Positions 9,125-16,444 of a stretch of 64,000 nt of DNA are shown one piece after another. Source of the DNA: Bordetella genomosp. 9 (lineage in GTDB: Bacteria; Pseudomonadota; Gammaproteobacteria; Burkholderiales; Burkholderiaceae_B); contig NZ_NEVJ01000002.1 of NCBI RefSeq assembly GCF_002261425.1, positions 806,001-870,000 of the forward strand, written 5' to 3'. A model generated the notes under the pieces. It did not search any database and was not told where the DNA came from. It was given only the letters and a program-made list of their open reading frames with translations. A program made the translations under genes and the position numbers. Within the stretch, counting starts at the first letter, position 1; every line of letters starts with the position of its first letter.

Positions 9125-9509
9125 TGCCGTTGCCTCCGGTCATGGCGGCGTCGTCAAGCGCGTTCGTCCTGATAAGCGCATCCCGGAGCCAACCAGGACG
9201 CCATTTCCGAATGTCATCTAGATCGAAATCGGGTTCGTACCTGGCTACCATGCGAGTCAAAGCCGCATGCAAGACACGCGCATCGTCGCGATACCCATCC
9301 CGCGATGCCTCCAAGTTCTGCAAGTCGACCCGGTAGTCGGCCACAGCAAAGGCATAGCCGCGCCGGTAGGCCAGGAACAGTTCGTTGATGTGGCCGTCCT
9401 GGTAGATGATCCCTCGCGGCCAAAGCTCCTTGGCTTCCTTGTCGAATCGGCCAAGGAGCCCGCGTTCAAACTGGACCATGAGGTCGTAATGTTCCTTCGT
9501 GACTAGCAT
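9114..9509 (-). CDS. Phage hypothetical protein
   Basis: The product is 131 residues from ATG 9509, which has GGAG 7 nt upstream. It is rich in aromatic residues in the middle (GHINELFLAYRRGYAFAVADYR) and ends in a short GGNGNGN tail. No family is recognised. Longer versions of this frame run antisense through the lar gene and were rejected. Confidence 0.65.
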   Translation of the reverse strand: MLVTKEHYDLMVQFERGLLGRFDKEAKELWPRGIIYQDGHINELFLAYRRGYAFAVADYRVDLQNLEASRDGYRDDARVLHAALTRMVARYEPDFDLDDIRKWRPGWLRDALIRTNALDDAAMTGGNGNGN

Positions 9510-9973
9510 TGCTGGTCTCCTTCCTGCTGCTCGGCGGGGTGGGCGGACGGCGGTGGGGGAAGGGGCTGCCAGTGAGTGGGCGGCTGAACGAAGCTGGTCA
9601 TCCTCGGAATGGAATTCCCGCTCTTCTGGCCAATGACCTTGTTCATGCCGTCCATGCAGTGCCACGCGAAACCTTCGCCCGGGCAGAATGCAGCACATAC
9701 GCCGCCTTCAGGGTGGAACACGATAATCTCCGTCCCATCCTTCGGCGCGCTCGCAATGTCTCGCCACCCGGAGGGCTGCTGGGGGTGGGCGCGCCGGTTC
9801 CAGGCCGCGATAGCGTCGGCTTCCGTCCACTTCTCGCCGGTGTTGCCACCGCAAAGGCCAGTGCAAAAGACGGTGTATTTCCTGAGGCCGGTGTGGTCAT
9901 CGGTCTTATACGTCGAGGTGGGACCGCTGCCGCAGAACGGGCAGCGAAGCAGGGCTTCGGTGGGGTTGCCCAT
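9503..9973 (-). CDS. Lar-like restriction alleviation protein with C-terminal DUF551-like domain
   Basis: The protein has 156 residues. The N-terminal 60 match the Lar family: a zinc-finger-like CPFCG near residue 11, further cysteines in VFCTGLCGG, and the conserved A..AWNRR end. Lar of Rac and lambdoid phages modulates type I restriction and protects incoming DNA. The C-terminal half (W.DIASAPKDGTEIIVFHP ... PTHWQPLPPPP) matches the DUF551-type tail of many phage proteins. A ribosome site, GAGGTG, precedes ATG 9973. The restriction role is inferred from the family. Confidence 0.75.
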   Translation of the reverse strand: MGNPTEALLRCPFCGSGPTSTYKTDDHTGLRKYTVFCTGLCGGNTGEKWTEADAIAAWNRRAHPQQPSGWRDIASAPKDGTEIIVFHPEGGVCAAFCPGEGFAWHCMDGMNKVIGQKSGNSIPRMTSFVQPPTHWQPLPPPPSAHPAEQQEGDQQC

Positions 9974-9976
9974 CGT

Positions 9977-10060
9977 TCACCTCGACATCACATAGCCAAC
10001 GGCGCAGCCGAGCACGAAGCACACCAGCAGCCACACCATGAAAAGGAAAAAGCCGGTCAT
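9977..10060 (-). CDS. 27-residue single-pass membrane peptide
   Basis: A short frame, MTGFFLFMVWLLVCFVLGCA then VGYVMSR, forms one transmembrane helix with a positive C-terminus. The ATG overlaps the upstream TGA (ATGA) and the stop lies 3 bp before the lar start, so it fits the operon's coupling exactly. Function is unknown; small toxin-like or inner-membrane regulators are possible. Confidence 0.55.
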   Translation of the reverse strand: MTGFFLFMVWLLVCFVLGCAVGYVMSR

Positions 10061-10362
10061 GTCGTCACCTCGTTTACGTAGTCATTCACGCCCGCCTTGC
10101 TGTCGATGACGCGCACGTCATAGCCCAGGGCGCGCAGGCGGGCGTGCTCGCGCTCCTGGGCGGCCGTGGGCTTTTTGCCCGTGGCCTTCAGCTCCACGAA
10201 GCTAACGTAGCGCGCCACCAGCTCGCGGTGCTCGGGCGGGATGGGCGCGAGTCGGATGCGGTCCGGCACGCTGCGCCGCGCGGGGCTTGTGAACTTCAGG
10301 AACAACTGGCCGGCCGCGGTGAGCAGCCGCAGGCCGTGGGCCTCGATGAGGGATTCGCGCAT
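10057..10362 (-). CDS. VRR-NUC domain nuclease
   Basis: This 101-residue protein matches the VRR-NUC fold: FLKFTSPARRSVPDRI (the conserved G/S-PD segment), then VSFVELKATGKKPTAAQEREH (the E-x-K catalytic pair and the downstream Q), then LRALGYDVRVIDSKAG. Such stand-alone phage VRR-NUC proteins are PD-(D/E)xK endonucleases, often junction-cleaving. It probably processes replication or recombination intermediates together with the helicase and polymerase of the same operon. Confidence 0.88.
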   Translation of the reverse strand: MRESLIEAHGLRLLTAAGQLFLKFTSPARRSVPDRIRLAPIPPEHRELVARYVSFVELKATGKKPTAAQEREHARLRALGYDVRVIDSKAGVNDYVNEVTT

Positions 10363-10363
10363 G

Positions 10364-10594
10364 TCACACCCCCGTGGCCAGGCGCCGCAGGATCGCGCGC
10401 AGCGCGCGCGTATCGCCGGCATCCAGCCTGTTGATGTCGCGCAGCAGCGCGTGCGCCCTGGCGCGTTCCTGGGCCTCGCGAAGGCTGATGCCGCCGGCCT
10501 GGTAGAGCCGCGCCATGTATTCGGCCTCGGGCTCGTCCTGGCCGATGACCAGCGTGACGGGCGCGGGCGGCGTCTTGTGGATGTCGAGTTGCAC
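10364..10594 (-). CDS. Phage hypothetical protein
   Basis: A 76-residue protein starting at GTG 10594, with GGAGG 5 nt upstream. The C-terminal half is an amphipathic helix (REAQERARAHALLRDINRLDAG). No family is recognised. It stops one base before the VRR-NUC start. Confidence 0.6.
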   Translation of the reverse strand: MQLDIHKTPPAPVTLVIGQDEPEAEYMARLYQAGGISLREAQERARAHALLRDINRLDAGDTRALRAILRRLATGV

Positions 10595-10603
10595 GATGAC
10601 CTC

Positions 10604-10738
10604 CTACAGCCAGCCAGCCAGCAGCAACCCAACCGCGCCGCCGAAGGCCAGGCCGCATACCCACATGCAGAAGCGGTCCAGCGGCGTGAACGGCGGCAGG
10701 GGTTCGTCGTCGTCGTCGAAGAAATGGAACTTTTCCAT
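10604..10738 (-). CDS. 44-residue membrane protein
   Basis: A short gene encoding MEKFHFFDDDDEPLPPFTPL, followed by one hydrophobic helix (CMWVCGLAFGGAVGLLLAGWL). The acidic head and single transmembrane segment make it a plausible small inner-membrane protein. It sits between the DUF7666-type gene (stop 10741) and the next gene (start 10594) with only a few bases on either side. Confidence 0.55.
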   Translation of the reverse strand: MEKFHFFDDDDEPLPPFTPLDRFCMWVCGLAFGGAVGLLLAGWL

Positions 10739-10740
10739 GG

Positions 10741-11562
10741 TTACGCCCCGCTGGGTTCGTCGACTTCGACCAGCTCGCCGGCCTCATCGAGCATGTACCA
10801 GGTATCGGGTTTCACGCCGTCGCGCCCGGCCACGGCCGCGCGGATGTGCACGATGCGGCCGTATTCGCTTTCCTCGGTGGTTTCGAGATCGCGATACACC
10901 AGCACAATGGCGCTACCTTTACACGCCTTCGCGCGGCTTTGCGCACCGGCGGCGAGCGCCACAGAATGCTTCCCTTCGACACTGGCGGCCGAGCGGGCGC
11001 CCGTGTTGCTGGCGGCCGAGCGGGCGCCCGTGTTGCTGGCGGCCGAGCCGTAGCCCGTGTTGCTGGCGGCCGAGTAGTCGCCCGTGTTGCTGGCGGCCGA
11101 GTAGTCGCCCGTGTTGCTGGCGGCCGAGCCGTAGCCCGTGTTGCTGGCGGCCGAGTAGTCGCCCGTGTTGCTGGCGTGGGACCGATTCTGTTCCAGGTAA
11201 ACACCGCTGGCCTTGTCCACACGCGCCATGATCCAGTCGATCGCCTTGGAGATCAGTTGCGGCATGCGCAGCTCGGCTTCGATGGTGATCTTGCCGCTGG
11301 CCAGCTTGGTGTCGCCACCTTCCTTGCGATCAATCTCGCCGCCCGCAAGCACGACCGCATAGCGACTGTCGGCCGGCGGGTAGTAGTTGAATACGTCCAG
11401 GGGGTACTCGCAGCTGTGGAACCCGCCGGACGCGCAGCGCACGACACGGCCGGCGTGTTCGTAGGTTTCGCCGATGGAGTATTGATAGCCGCGGCAGGCC
11501 AGATTCTTGTCGAAGCCTTTGAACGCAGTGACAGGGCCTGTGGTTTGCTTATCGGTGGTCAT
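10741..11562 (-). CDS. DUF7666-type phage protein with nine-residue repeats
   Basis: A 273-residue protein. The N-terminal 110 residues (AFKGFDKNLACRGYQYSIGETYEH ... GGFHSCEYPLDVFNYY, read in parts) match a family found in phages and plasmids, named DUF7666 in current databases. Residues about 130-190 are tandem nonapeptides of the form SAASNTGxx (xx = DY, YG or AR), likely a small beta-solenoid. A short C-terminal domain follows. The gene is preceded by a TTAGCAA palindrome (11581-11595), so it may be a separately regulated unit. Function is unknown. Confidence 0.75.
   Translation of the reverse strand: MTTDKQTTGPVTAFKGFDKNLACRGYQYSIGETYEHAGRVVRCASGGFHSCEYPLDVFNYYPPADSRYAVVLAGGEIDRKEGGDTKLASGKITIEAELRMPQLISKAIDWIMARVDKASGVYLEQNRSHASNTGDYSAASNTGYGSAASNTGDYSAASNTGDYSAASNTGYGSAASNTGARSAASNTGARSAASVEGKHSVALAAGAQSRAKACKGSAIVLVYRDLETTEESEYGRIVHIRAAVAGRDGVKPDTWYMLDEAGELVEVDEPSGA
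10988..11176. repeat. Seven tandem 27-bp units in a coding region
   Basis: The unit has the form gccgag(7 variable)cccgtgttgctggcg on the plus strand and is repeated seven times without spacers. Most variation falls in the codons for the two xx residues of the nonapeptide. Each unit is nine codons, so copy number can change without a frameshift. This is a coding minisatellite, not a CRISPR array. Confidence 0.9.
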
Positions 11563-11580
11563 GTCTATCCTTCAGTATTA

Positions 11581-11595
11581 TTAGCAATTTGCTAA
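11581..11595 (-). promoter_or_regulatory. Perfect 15-bp palindrome, candidate repressor operator
   Basis: TTAGCAA-T-TTGCTAA is a perfect inverted repeat 18 bp upstream of the start of the DUF7666-type gene. On the minus strand it runs into TAATAATACT, a possible -10 region. The same half-site recurs at the switch and before other operons, so the site is probably bound by the phage repressor or Cro-like protein. Confidence 0.6.
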
Positions 11596-11619
11596 ATGTT
11601 TGGGCGAACGAAAGCCCGA

Positions 11620-11823
11620 TCAGTAGGGCGTCTGCAACCCCGCGCGCTTGAAGAGCGCGACGAGCATGGACGACATGCCCACGGGCAGCGTGATGCCGGG
11701 CTGCTTGGCCTTGCGCGGGCGCAGGTGGCGCGTCGGGATGGCGAGCTGCTTGGCCTTGGGGCCGCGGAATTTCGGGCCGGTCCCCGTGACGTTGCCGGTG
11801 CGGAGCTGGTTGGTGCGCTTCAT
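11620..11823 (-). CDS. Small basic phage protein
   Basis: A 67-residue, strongly basic protein (MKRTNQLRTGNVTGTGPKF) with many K, R and P residues and a hydrophobic C-terminal part (MSSMLVALFKRAG). AAGGA precedes ATG 11823. It could bind nucleic acid. It is flanked on both sides by TTAGCAA operator-like sequence and may be transcribed from its own promoter. Confidence 0.6.
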   Translation of the reverse strand: MKRTNQLRTGNVTGTGPKFRGPKAKQLAIPTRHLRPRKAKQPGITLPVGMSSMLVALFKRAGLQTPY

Positions 11824-11860
11824 GGTGGTGTCCTTGTGTGGTGGGTTGTATTGCGTTGTC

Positions 11861-11900
11861 GTTAGCTAAAGTTTAGCAAATAGCTAATTCGATTAGCAAG
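11861..11900 (-). promoter_or_regulatory. Promoter with overlapping TTGCTAA operators
   Basis: On the minus strand, TTGCTA (11893-11898 region) is followed about 18 bp later by TTGCTAAACT (11870-11879), in which TAAACT could serve as the -10 box. The stretch contains at least four GCTAA or TTAGC half-sites. It lies between the DNA polymerase gene and the small basic gene, and would drive 11620-11823 and genes beyond. Confidence 0.5.
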
Positions 11901-11907
11901 CACTTTT

Positions 11908-14016
11908 TTAATCCTTGCGATAACGCTTAGCATCGAAGCCGGCCGCGGCCAGCGGAATGTCGGGCGCCCAGGGCGGATTGGTGGCCATCAGCGACGCCAG
12001 GTGTTCGCCGTTGAACTCGTCGCTGTCGGGCGCCTCGGCGATGATTTCGTCATGCACCGTGAGCACGATCTCGTAGCCGGCCGCCTCGATGGCCGGCATG
12101 TTGTGCGCCAGGATGTCGCGGGCGAACGACTGGCATGCATTCTCGAAGAGCTTGCCGCCGTAACTGTGCAGCCGCGTCCACTTGCGGCTGTATTGGTTTA
12201 CGCCCATGTACGAGAACTTGCCGTTGTCGTCCACCTGCGGCGACGGGTAGCAGAGGAAACGGCCGGACGGCAGGCGGATGCGTAGCCAGGCACCGGTGCG
12301 CTGCATCTTGAAGCGGCCGGCGTCGACCACCATGCCGGGGTTCTGCGTGGCGCGGCGCACGCCTTCCTCCAACACACCCCAGGTCGCCTCGATGGCTGGA
12401 TTGCCGCGGCGCCAGCCGCGTTTGAAAGCATCGCACACCACGAAGGCGCGCTGCGACAGGCCGAACGTGCTGCGCTTCTTGCGCACCGTCCAGTCGTACA
12501 TGCCGTGCGCTTCCTCCAGGATGTCGTCAGGCAGCGTGCTGTAGGCGTCCTCGGCCATCTGCTCGATGTCAAATCCATAGGTCAGCGCCCCGGTCAGGAA
12601 CGCGCCGACACCGCCCTGGTAGGCGAGCATCAGTTCCATGACCTTGCCGATCTGGCGCATGACCTTGTCGACGTTCTCAGGCCGAACGCCGAACGCTTTG
12701 GCATACGCGAGCTTGTACAGGTCGGCGCCGATGCCGGCGTCGTAGTCGCGAAACGCCTGGAGTTTCCACGACTCGCCGGCCAGCCACGCGGCGTCGCGAC
12801 CTTCGATGTTGGCCAAGTCGGCCACCACCAGTTTGCGGCCGCGCGGCGCCACGATGCAGCCGCGTATGGCGGCGCTGGCCACCTCAATGACGTTGTTGTA
12901 GACCAGATCCGCGCAGCGGGCCTTGATGGCGTCAATGCCGAAATCGATCTCCGCCTGCAGGGCTTCGTCACGCAGGTCGCCGATTGCAGGTCTTGGTAAA
13001 TTTTGGGGTTGCCAAAAGCGCCCGGCCCAGCGTCGCGTGCGCGCCGCGCCGTCGAACTGCAGCAGGCCGCGCAGGCGACCGTCCGCGCTCACGCCCTTGA
13101 TGATGCGCTTGTACTTGCTGGTGCTGGCGTTGCTCGCCTGCAGGCGGATCGCCAGCAGCTCGCGCAACGCCCAGGGCAAGGATGAATCCTCGATGCGTCG
13201 CTCCAGCGTCGACGCCTGCAGGTCAGGCAGATCGACACCGTGCTCGGCCAGCAGGTAGGCCAGCAGCTGGTCGCGCTTCGTGGTGCTGGCCACCGCGCCG
13301 TCGGTCATTTCGACGGTGCGCGCGGCCAAGTTTTTCTTGGTGCGCTCCACCACCTCGACAGCGGCCTCGGCCAGCTCCACGTCCATCAGCACGCCGCGCT
13401 GGTTGATGCGCTGGTCCAGCAGCCACAGGTCGAACTCCTGGCCGCTGTAGTTCCACGTCGGCATCTTGCGGTAGATGACACGCATGGCCTCGATGTCGTG
13501 GCCGGCATAGTCGATGAACTCGGCCCACTCCTTGGGGTGCGTGTGGCGCGTCGCGCGGCGCAGTGTGGAGTTCTTCGGTCTGGGGCGGCAGAATAAATTT
13601 ATGAACGCCCTGCCGGTTTTGAGCTTCTGCTTGTCCAGCGGCACGCCCATGACATCGCAAAGCACCTCCAGGCCGCCCGGCAGGCCGTGGGCATACGCCT
13701 GCACCATGGTGTCGAACCAGGCATGCTCTGGGATCATGGCGTGCAGCGCCGGCTGGGCGTGCTTCAACACCGTGCGGTCGAACATGCCGCCGTTGTGCCA
13801 GACGTGGCGGGTATCGGGCCGCTGTAGGATCTCCAGCAGCGCGGCAGGCGGCCGTGGGTCGGCCGTGACGTCCCAGACGCGCACCGGCTCGTCTTCCAGG
13901 GCGTAGGCCCACAGCATCACCTCGGCCACCTCGGAATAGGCATGCGTGCCGACGGTCTTCAGGTCTCGCTCGGAATAGGTTTCCAGGTCGTGAAACGCGT
14001 CCGCCGTGAAGGTCAT
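11908..14016 (-). CDS. Family A DNA polymerase with 3'-5' exonuclease domain
   Basis: This 702-residue protein has an N-terminal DnaQ-like 3'-5' exonuclease (FHDLET near residue 9, the HNGGMFD segment, YAGHDIEAM) and a C-terminal family A polymerase with motif A VVADLANIEGR, a motif B region RQIGKVMELMLAYQGG, and motif C TVHDEI. It copies phage DNA in the cytoplasm. No 5' nuclease domain is present, as in T7-type and many temperate podovirus enzymes. The ATG overlaps the upstream gene stop. With the primase-helicase and the ssDNA-binding protein, the phage encodes most of a replisome. Confidence 0.95.
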   Translation of the reverse strand: MTFTADAFHDLETYSERDLKTVGTHAYSEVAEVMLWAYALEDEPVRVWDVTADPRPPAALLEILQRPDTRHVWHNGGMFDRTVLKHAQPALHAMIPEHAWFDTMVQAYAHGLPGGLEVLCDVMGVPLDKQKLKTGRAFINLFCRPRPKNSTLRRATRHTHPKEWAEFIDYAGHDIEAMRVIYRKMPTWNYSGQEFDLWLLDQRINQRGVLMDVELAEAAVEVVERTKKNLAARTVEMTDGAVASTTKRDQLLAYLLAEHGVDLPDLQASTLERRIEDSSLPWALRELLAIRLQASNASTSKYKRIIKGVSADGRLRGLLQFDGAARTRRWAGRFWQPQNLPRPAIGDLRDEALQAEIDFGIDAIKARCADLVYNNVIEVASAAIRGCIVAPRGRKLVVADLANIEGRDAAWLAGESWKLQAFRDYDAGIGADLYKLAYAKAFGVRPENVDKVMRQIGKVMELMLAYQGGVGAFLTGALTYGFDIEQMAEDAYSTLPDDILEEAHGMYDWTVRKKRSTFGLSQRAFVVCDAFKRGWRRGNPAIEATWGVLEEGVRRATQNPGMVVDAGRFKMQRTGAWLRIRLPSGRFLCYPSPQVDDNGKFSYMGVNQYSRKWTRLHSYGGKLFENACQSFARDILAHNMPAIEAAGYEIVLTVHDEIIAEAPDSDEFNGEHLASLMATNPPWAPDIPLAAAGFDAKRYRKD

Positions 14017-14216
14017 GCGTCCAGTTCCTTCAGCGTGCTTTCCAGCTCGGACACCTCGTCCTCCAGCTGAGCGATGCGCTCTTCCAGCCGACGGACTTCC
14101 CCGGACCCTTCCAGGAAACGCCGCACGGCCTCGCGCTGCGCGCCAGGGTCATCCGGCCGGGCCGCGAGTCGCGCGCGCAGCTCGTCGTCCGTGAATGTCC
14201 CATAGGGATTCGGCAT
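14013..14216 (-). CDS. Small coiled-coil phage protein
   Basis: A 67-residue acidic protein. The second half (RRLEERIAQLEDEVSELESTL) is a clear leucine-heptad coiled coil. GGAG precedes ATG 14216. It is directly upstream of and overlaps the DNA polymerase gene, so an accessory or oligomerising partner is possible but not shown. Confidence 0.65.
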   Translation of the reverse strand: MPNPYGTFTDDELRARLAARPDDPGAQREAVRRFLEGSGEVRRLEERIAQLEDEVSELESTLKELDA

Positions 14217-14240
14217 ATGACTTGCTCCAGTGATAAGGCC

Positions 14241-14513
14241 ATGCCCCGGATTTCCGCCTGCTTAGTTACCGGCGTCCGGCGGTTTGCGCACACCGACCCT
14301 GATGGATTCGAACGGGCAGGGTCGGGTAAGCGATCCGGGGCATAGGCACCGCGTGGCCAAGGTCGCGGCTTGAGGATGGACGCCCCCGATGTTTGGTGTG
14401 GTGGCTGGCTGCGCCGGCTTGCGGGGTTAACTTACGGGTGGCTAGGCAAAGCGTCCTTCACGCACCATCCCAGCCCGCGCCCATGCGCCGCACAAACCAC
14501 CACACCAAACATC
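14241..14513 (-). other. Gene-free stretch with nested inverted repeats, possible structured RNA leader
   Basis: No coding frame is convincing in 14217-14544. It holds several exact inverted repeats. A 10-bp pair at 14241-14250/14334-14343 encloses a 9-bp hairpin at 14293-14301/14317-14325. A 17-bp pair lies at 14388-14404/14497-14513. A 6-bp hairpin with a 4-nt loop lies at 14514-14529, just after the ssDNA-binding protein gene. On the minus-strand transcript these form a possible multi-stem leader between the ssDNA-binding protein and polymerase genes. Function unknown. Confidence 0.5.
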
Positions 14514-14544
14514 CCCGCCCGTAGGCGGGAATGCCGCGCGCCGC

Positions 14545-15147
14545 TTACGCGAGCGCGTCCTCGTCTTCGCTGCTGGCGCCTTCGCCCAGGTCGTCGAAGT
14601 CGTCTTCGCTGCCCTTGGTCGTGCCGCCGAACGAGTCGCCGTCATCCGCGAATTGCACGCCGAGCAGGGTGCAGCGGATCGTCTTGCCGTACTTGTTGTC
14701 CTGCGCCCACAGGTCGACGGTCGCGTTGACGTAGCAGCCGGAGTAAATCCTGCCTTCCTTGCCGGGCATGGCCTTGCCCTTGGCGGCGTCCCACAGGGGG
14801 GACTTGTCAGCGTCCAGCAGCACCGGCATGCCGTCCTTTTCGTATCGCTTGGCGACCAGGGCCATGTTGCCCTCGAAGCCGTCGTAGGATTTGCGCTTGC
14901 CGGGGTAGTAGCAGCAACCCTTCGGATCGCCGACCTCCAGCAAGTTGTCGACGATGCCCTTGCCCTTGGCGCCCCATTTCTCGGTGCCCAGGGTGTGCAT
15001 CGCTTTCTCGATTTCCTTACGCAGCGCGCTGTTATCGGGAACGAGAAACGTGGACCCAAAGGCCGGAGCCGCGCCCGGCTCGAACGGCTTGGCCTCGGTC
15101 AGCTGCTGTGCGAAGGCGATGCGTACTTTGTTCAATTTCACTTTCAT
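14545..15147 (-). CDS. Single-stranded DNA-binding protein, DUF2815 / T7 gp2.5-like
   Basis: This 200-residue protein begins MKVKLNKVRIAF, has the FEPGAAPAFGSTFLVP and YSGCYVNATVDLWAQ segments of the DUF2815 OB-fold family, and ends in a strongly acidic tail (SEDDFDDLGEGASSEDEDALA). The tail is typical of gp2.5- and SSB-type proteins, where it contacts the polymerase and helicase. It coats ssDNA during phage replication. It lies in the same operon as the polymerase and the DUF2800 nuclease. Confidence 0.88.
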   Translation of the reverse strand: MKVKLNKVRIAFAQQLTEAKPFEPGAAPAFGSTFLVPDNSALRKEIEKAMHTLGTEKWGAKGKGIVDNLLEVGDPKGCCYYPGKRKSYDGFEGNMALVAKRYEKDGMPVLLDADKSPLWDAAKGKAMPGKEGRIYSGCYVNATVDLWAQDNKYGKTIRCTLLGVQFADDGDSFGGTTKGSEDDFDDLGEGASSEDEDALA

Positions 15148-15159
15148 GATTGAGATTTC

Positions 15160-15333
15160 CTATTTCAGATCAAGGCCGCGGAAGTACTGCGGGTACAGAA
15201 GCCGAGCCCGGGCAATCGCGCGGTCGATCGCCTTGGCTCGTTGAAACGGGTCCACCAGCTTGGCGGCAGCGGCAAGCGATAAGCGCACCTCGGCCGGCAG
15301 CATGGTGGATATGGGCGGCGGGGCCTGGGTCAC
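15160..15333 (-). CDS. Phage hypothetical protein
   Basis: A 57-residue basic helical protein (LPAEVRLSLAAAAKLVDPFQ). The start is taken as GTG 15333, whose GTGA overlap with the upstream stop matches the coupling used elsewhere in the operon; an in-frame ATG at 15303 is an alternative. No domain is recognised. Confidence 0.6.
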   Translation of the reverse strand: MTQAPPPISTMLPAEVRLSLAAAAKLVDPFQRAKAIDRAIARARLLYPQYFRGLDLK

Positions 15334-15488
15334 GACAGCGGTTCCGTGAGCCAGTCCACCAGGTTGGCAACCAAGCACCAGCCCGTGACGAATGCCGCCC
15401 CGATGGCCGCTGCGACGAGGCCGGCAAGAAAGGCGGGCAGGAACACAGTAAGCAGGAGCACCGCCCAGATAACGCGCCGGATGTTCAT
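15330..15488 (-). CDS. 52-residue hydrophobic membrane protein
   Basis: The sequence starts MNIRRVIWAVLLLTVFLPAF and is hydrophobic almost throughout, long enough for two short or one long membrane helix, with a polar end (DWLTEPLS). Its ATG overlaps the DUF2800 stop and its TGA overlaps the next GTG. The function is unknown; it is one of four tiny membrane proteins in this phage's early and late regions. Confidence 0.55.
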   Translation of the reverse strand: MNIRRVIWAVLLLTVFLPAFLAGLVAAAIGAAFVTGWCLVANLVDWLTEPLS

Positions 15489-16444
15489 GCCAGGTCGCTC
15501 CCATCGTCGACGGTCACGGGCTCCGGCTGCACGACGTCGAAGTCGTCGGCCGTGGGCTTCACGACCAGGGCTGGCCGCTTGTCGCTGGCCGGCGCCACGC
15601 TGGGGCCGCCTTCGGATCGCGTGATGAGCGGCACGAGCTTGGCCCAGCGACGCTTCTGATCCTTCAGCAGCTTTTCCGCCGCCGTCGGGCTGATGACGGT
15701 CTTGTCGTACATTTCGTCCGACTTCAACCGCATCGCCTTCAGCGCCGCCTCGGCCTCGGCGGCGTCCGTCCACCGACGCGAGCCGGCGCGGCCTTCGACC
15801 AGCTTCCAGCCTTCGACCTCGATGCCGGCCAACAGGCGCCGCTCCAGTTCGGCGCGCACGCCCTTGCACCAGGCTTCGACCTGATCCACCTTGGACATCA
15901 GGTAGGACAGATCGACCACCAGCGTGTCGGCCGTGGGCTTGACCACCTCGAAGTCGTCGGCCGTGGCCTGCTCGTTGCGCGACACGATGCGGGCGACCTC
16001 CTGCGCGGCCGCCGGGCAGCTGCCCCGCGCCTTGCAGAAGCGACAAGCCTTGTCGCTGGGCGCGAAGTCCGACGGCACGGGTGGCGTTTCGCTGCCCACG
16101 TACAGGAACGCGCGCTCGCCGGCCTCCTTGAGCTTGGCGCCTTCAGCCAGCAACTCGTCCACCGTCATGGTGGCTTCGCTGACGTGGTTCAAGCGCGGCT
16201 GGTGGATCGTCATGCGCACGCGGTCGAAGTCCTGGGCCATGCCGAAGGCATCCAAGGCGCCCAGGGCGTACAGGATCATCTGTCGATTGCCCTGGGCTTC
16301 AACCTTCACGCCGCGCCCGAACTTCAGATCGATGATGTGCAACTCGCCGTCGTCGCGCAGAATCACTGCGTCCGATGTACCGAAGCATTCCGGCACCCAG
16401 CGGCTGATATCGAGGCGCTGTTCCAGCAACAGTTCATGCGCCAT
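15485..16444 (-). CDS. DUF2800 (Cas4/RecB-like nuclease) protein, C-terminal portion
   Basis: This 319-residue product begins at the ELLLEQRLDISRWVPECFGTSDAV segment, normally the middle of DUF2800 proteins. It has HIIDLKFGRGVKV (the D..K nuclease pair), a QMILYALGAL segment, and a cysteine cluster CRFCKARGSCPA as in Cas4-type Fe-S nucleases. It is probably a RecB-fold exonuclease used in phage recombination. The N-terminal portion is in another frame (16434-16739), and the two overlap by 11 bp. Either the gene is naturally split or a frameshift has occurred. Confidence 0.85.
   Translation of the reverse strand: MAHELLLEQRLDISRWVPECFGTSDAVILRDDGELHIIDLKFGRGVKVEAQGNRQMILYALGALDAFGMAQDFDRVRMTIHQPRLNHVSEATMTVDELLAEGAKLKEAGERAFLYVGSETPPVPSDFAPSDKACRFCKARGSCPAAAQEVARIVSRNEQATADDFEVVKPTADTLVVDLSYLMSKVDQVEAWCKGVRAELERRLLAGIEVEGWKLVEGRAGSRRWTDAAEAEAALKAMRLKSDEMYDKTVISPTAAEKLLKDQKRRWAKLVPLITRSEGGPSVAPASDKRPALVVKPTADDFDVVQPEPVTVDDGSDLA

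Noticed and set aside
10988..11176. Possible CRISPR array from regularly spaced repeats
   Set aside because: The 27-bp units are directly adjacent with no spacers, and they are in frame within a coding sequence.
14290..14326. tRNA-like element because of a GATTCGAAC loop
   Set aside because: The stem around it is 9 bp with a 15-nt loop. There is no T stem of proper length, no anticodon arm and no acceptor stem at the right distance.
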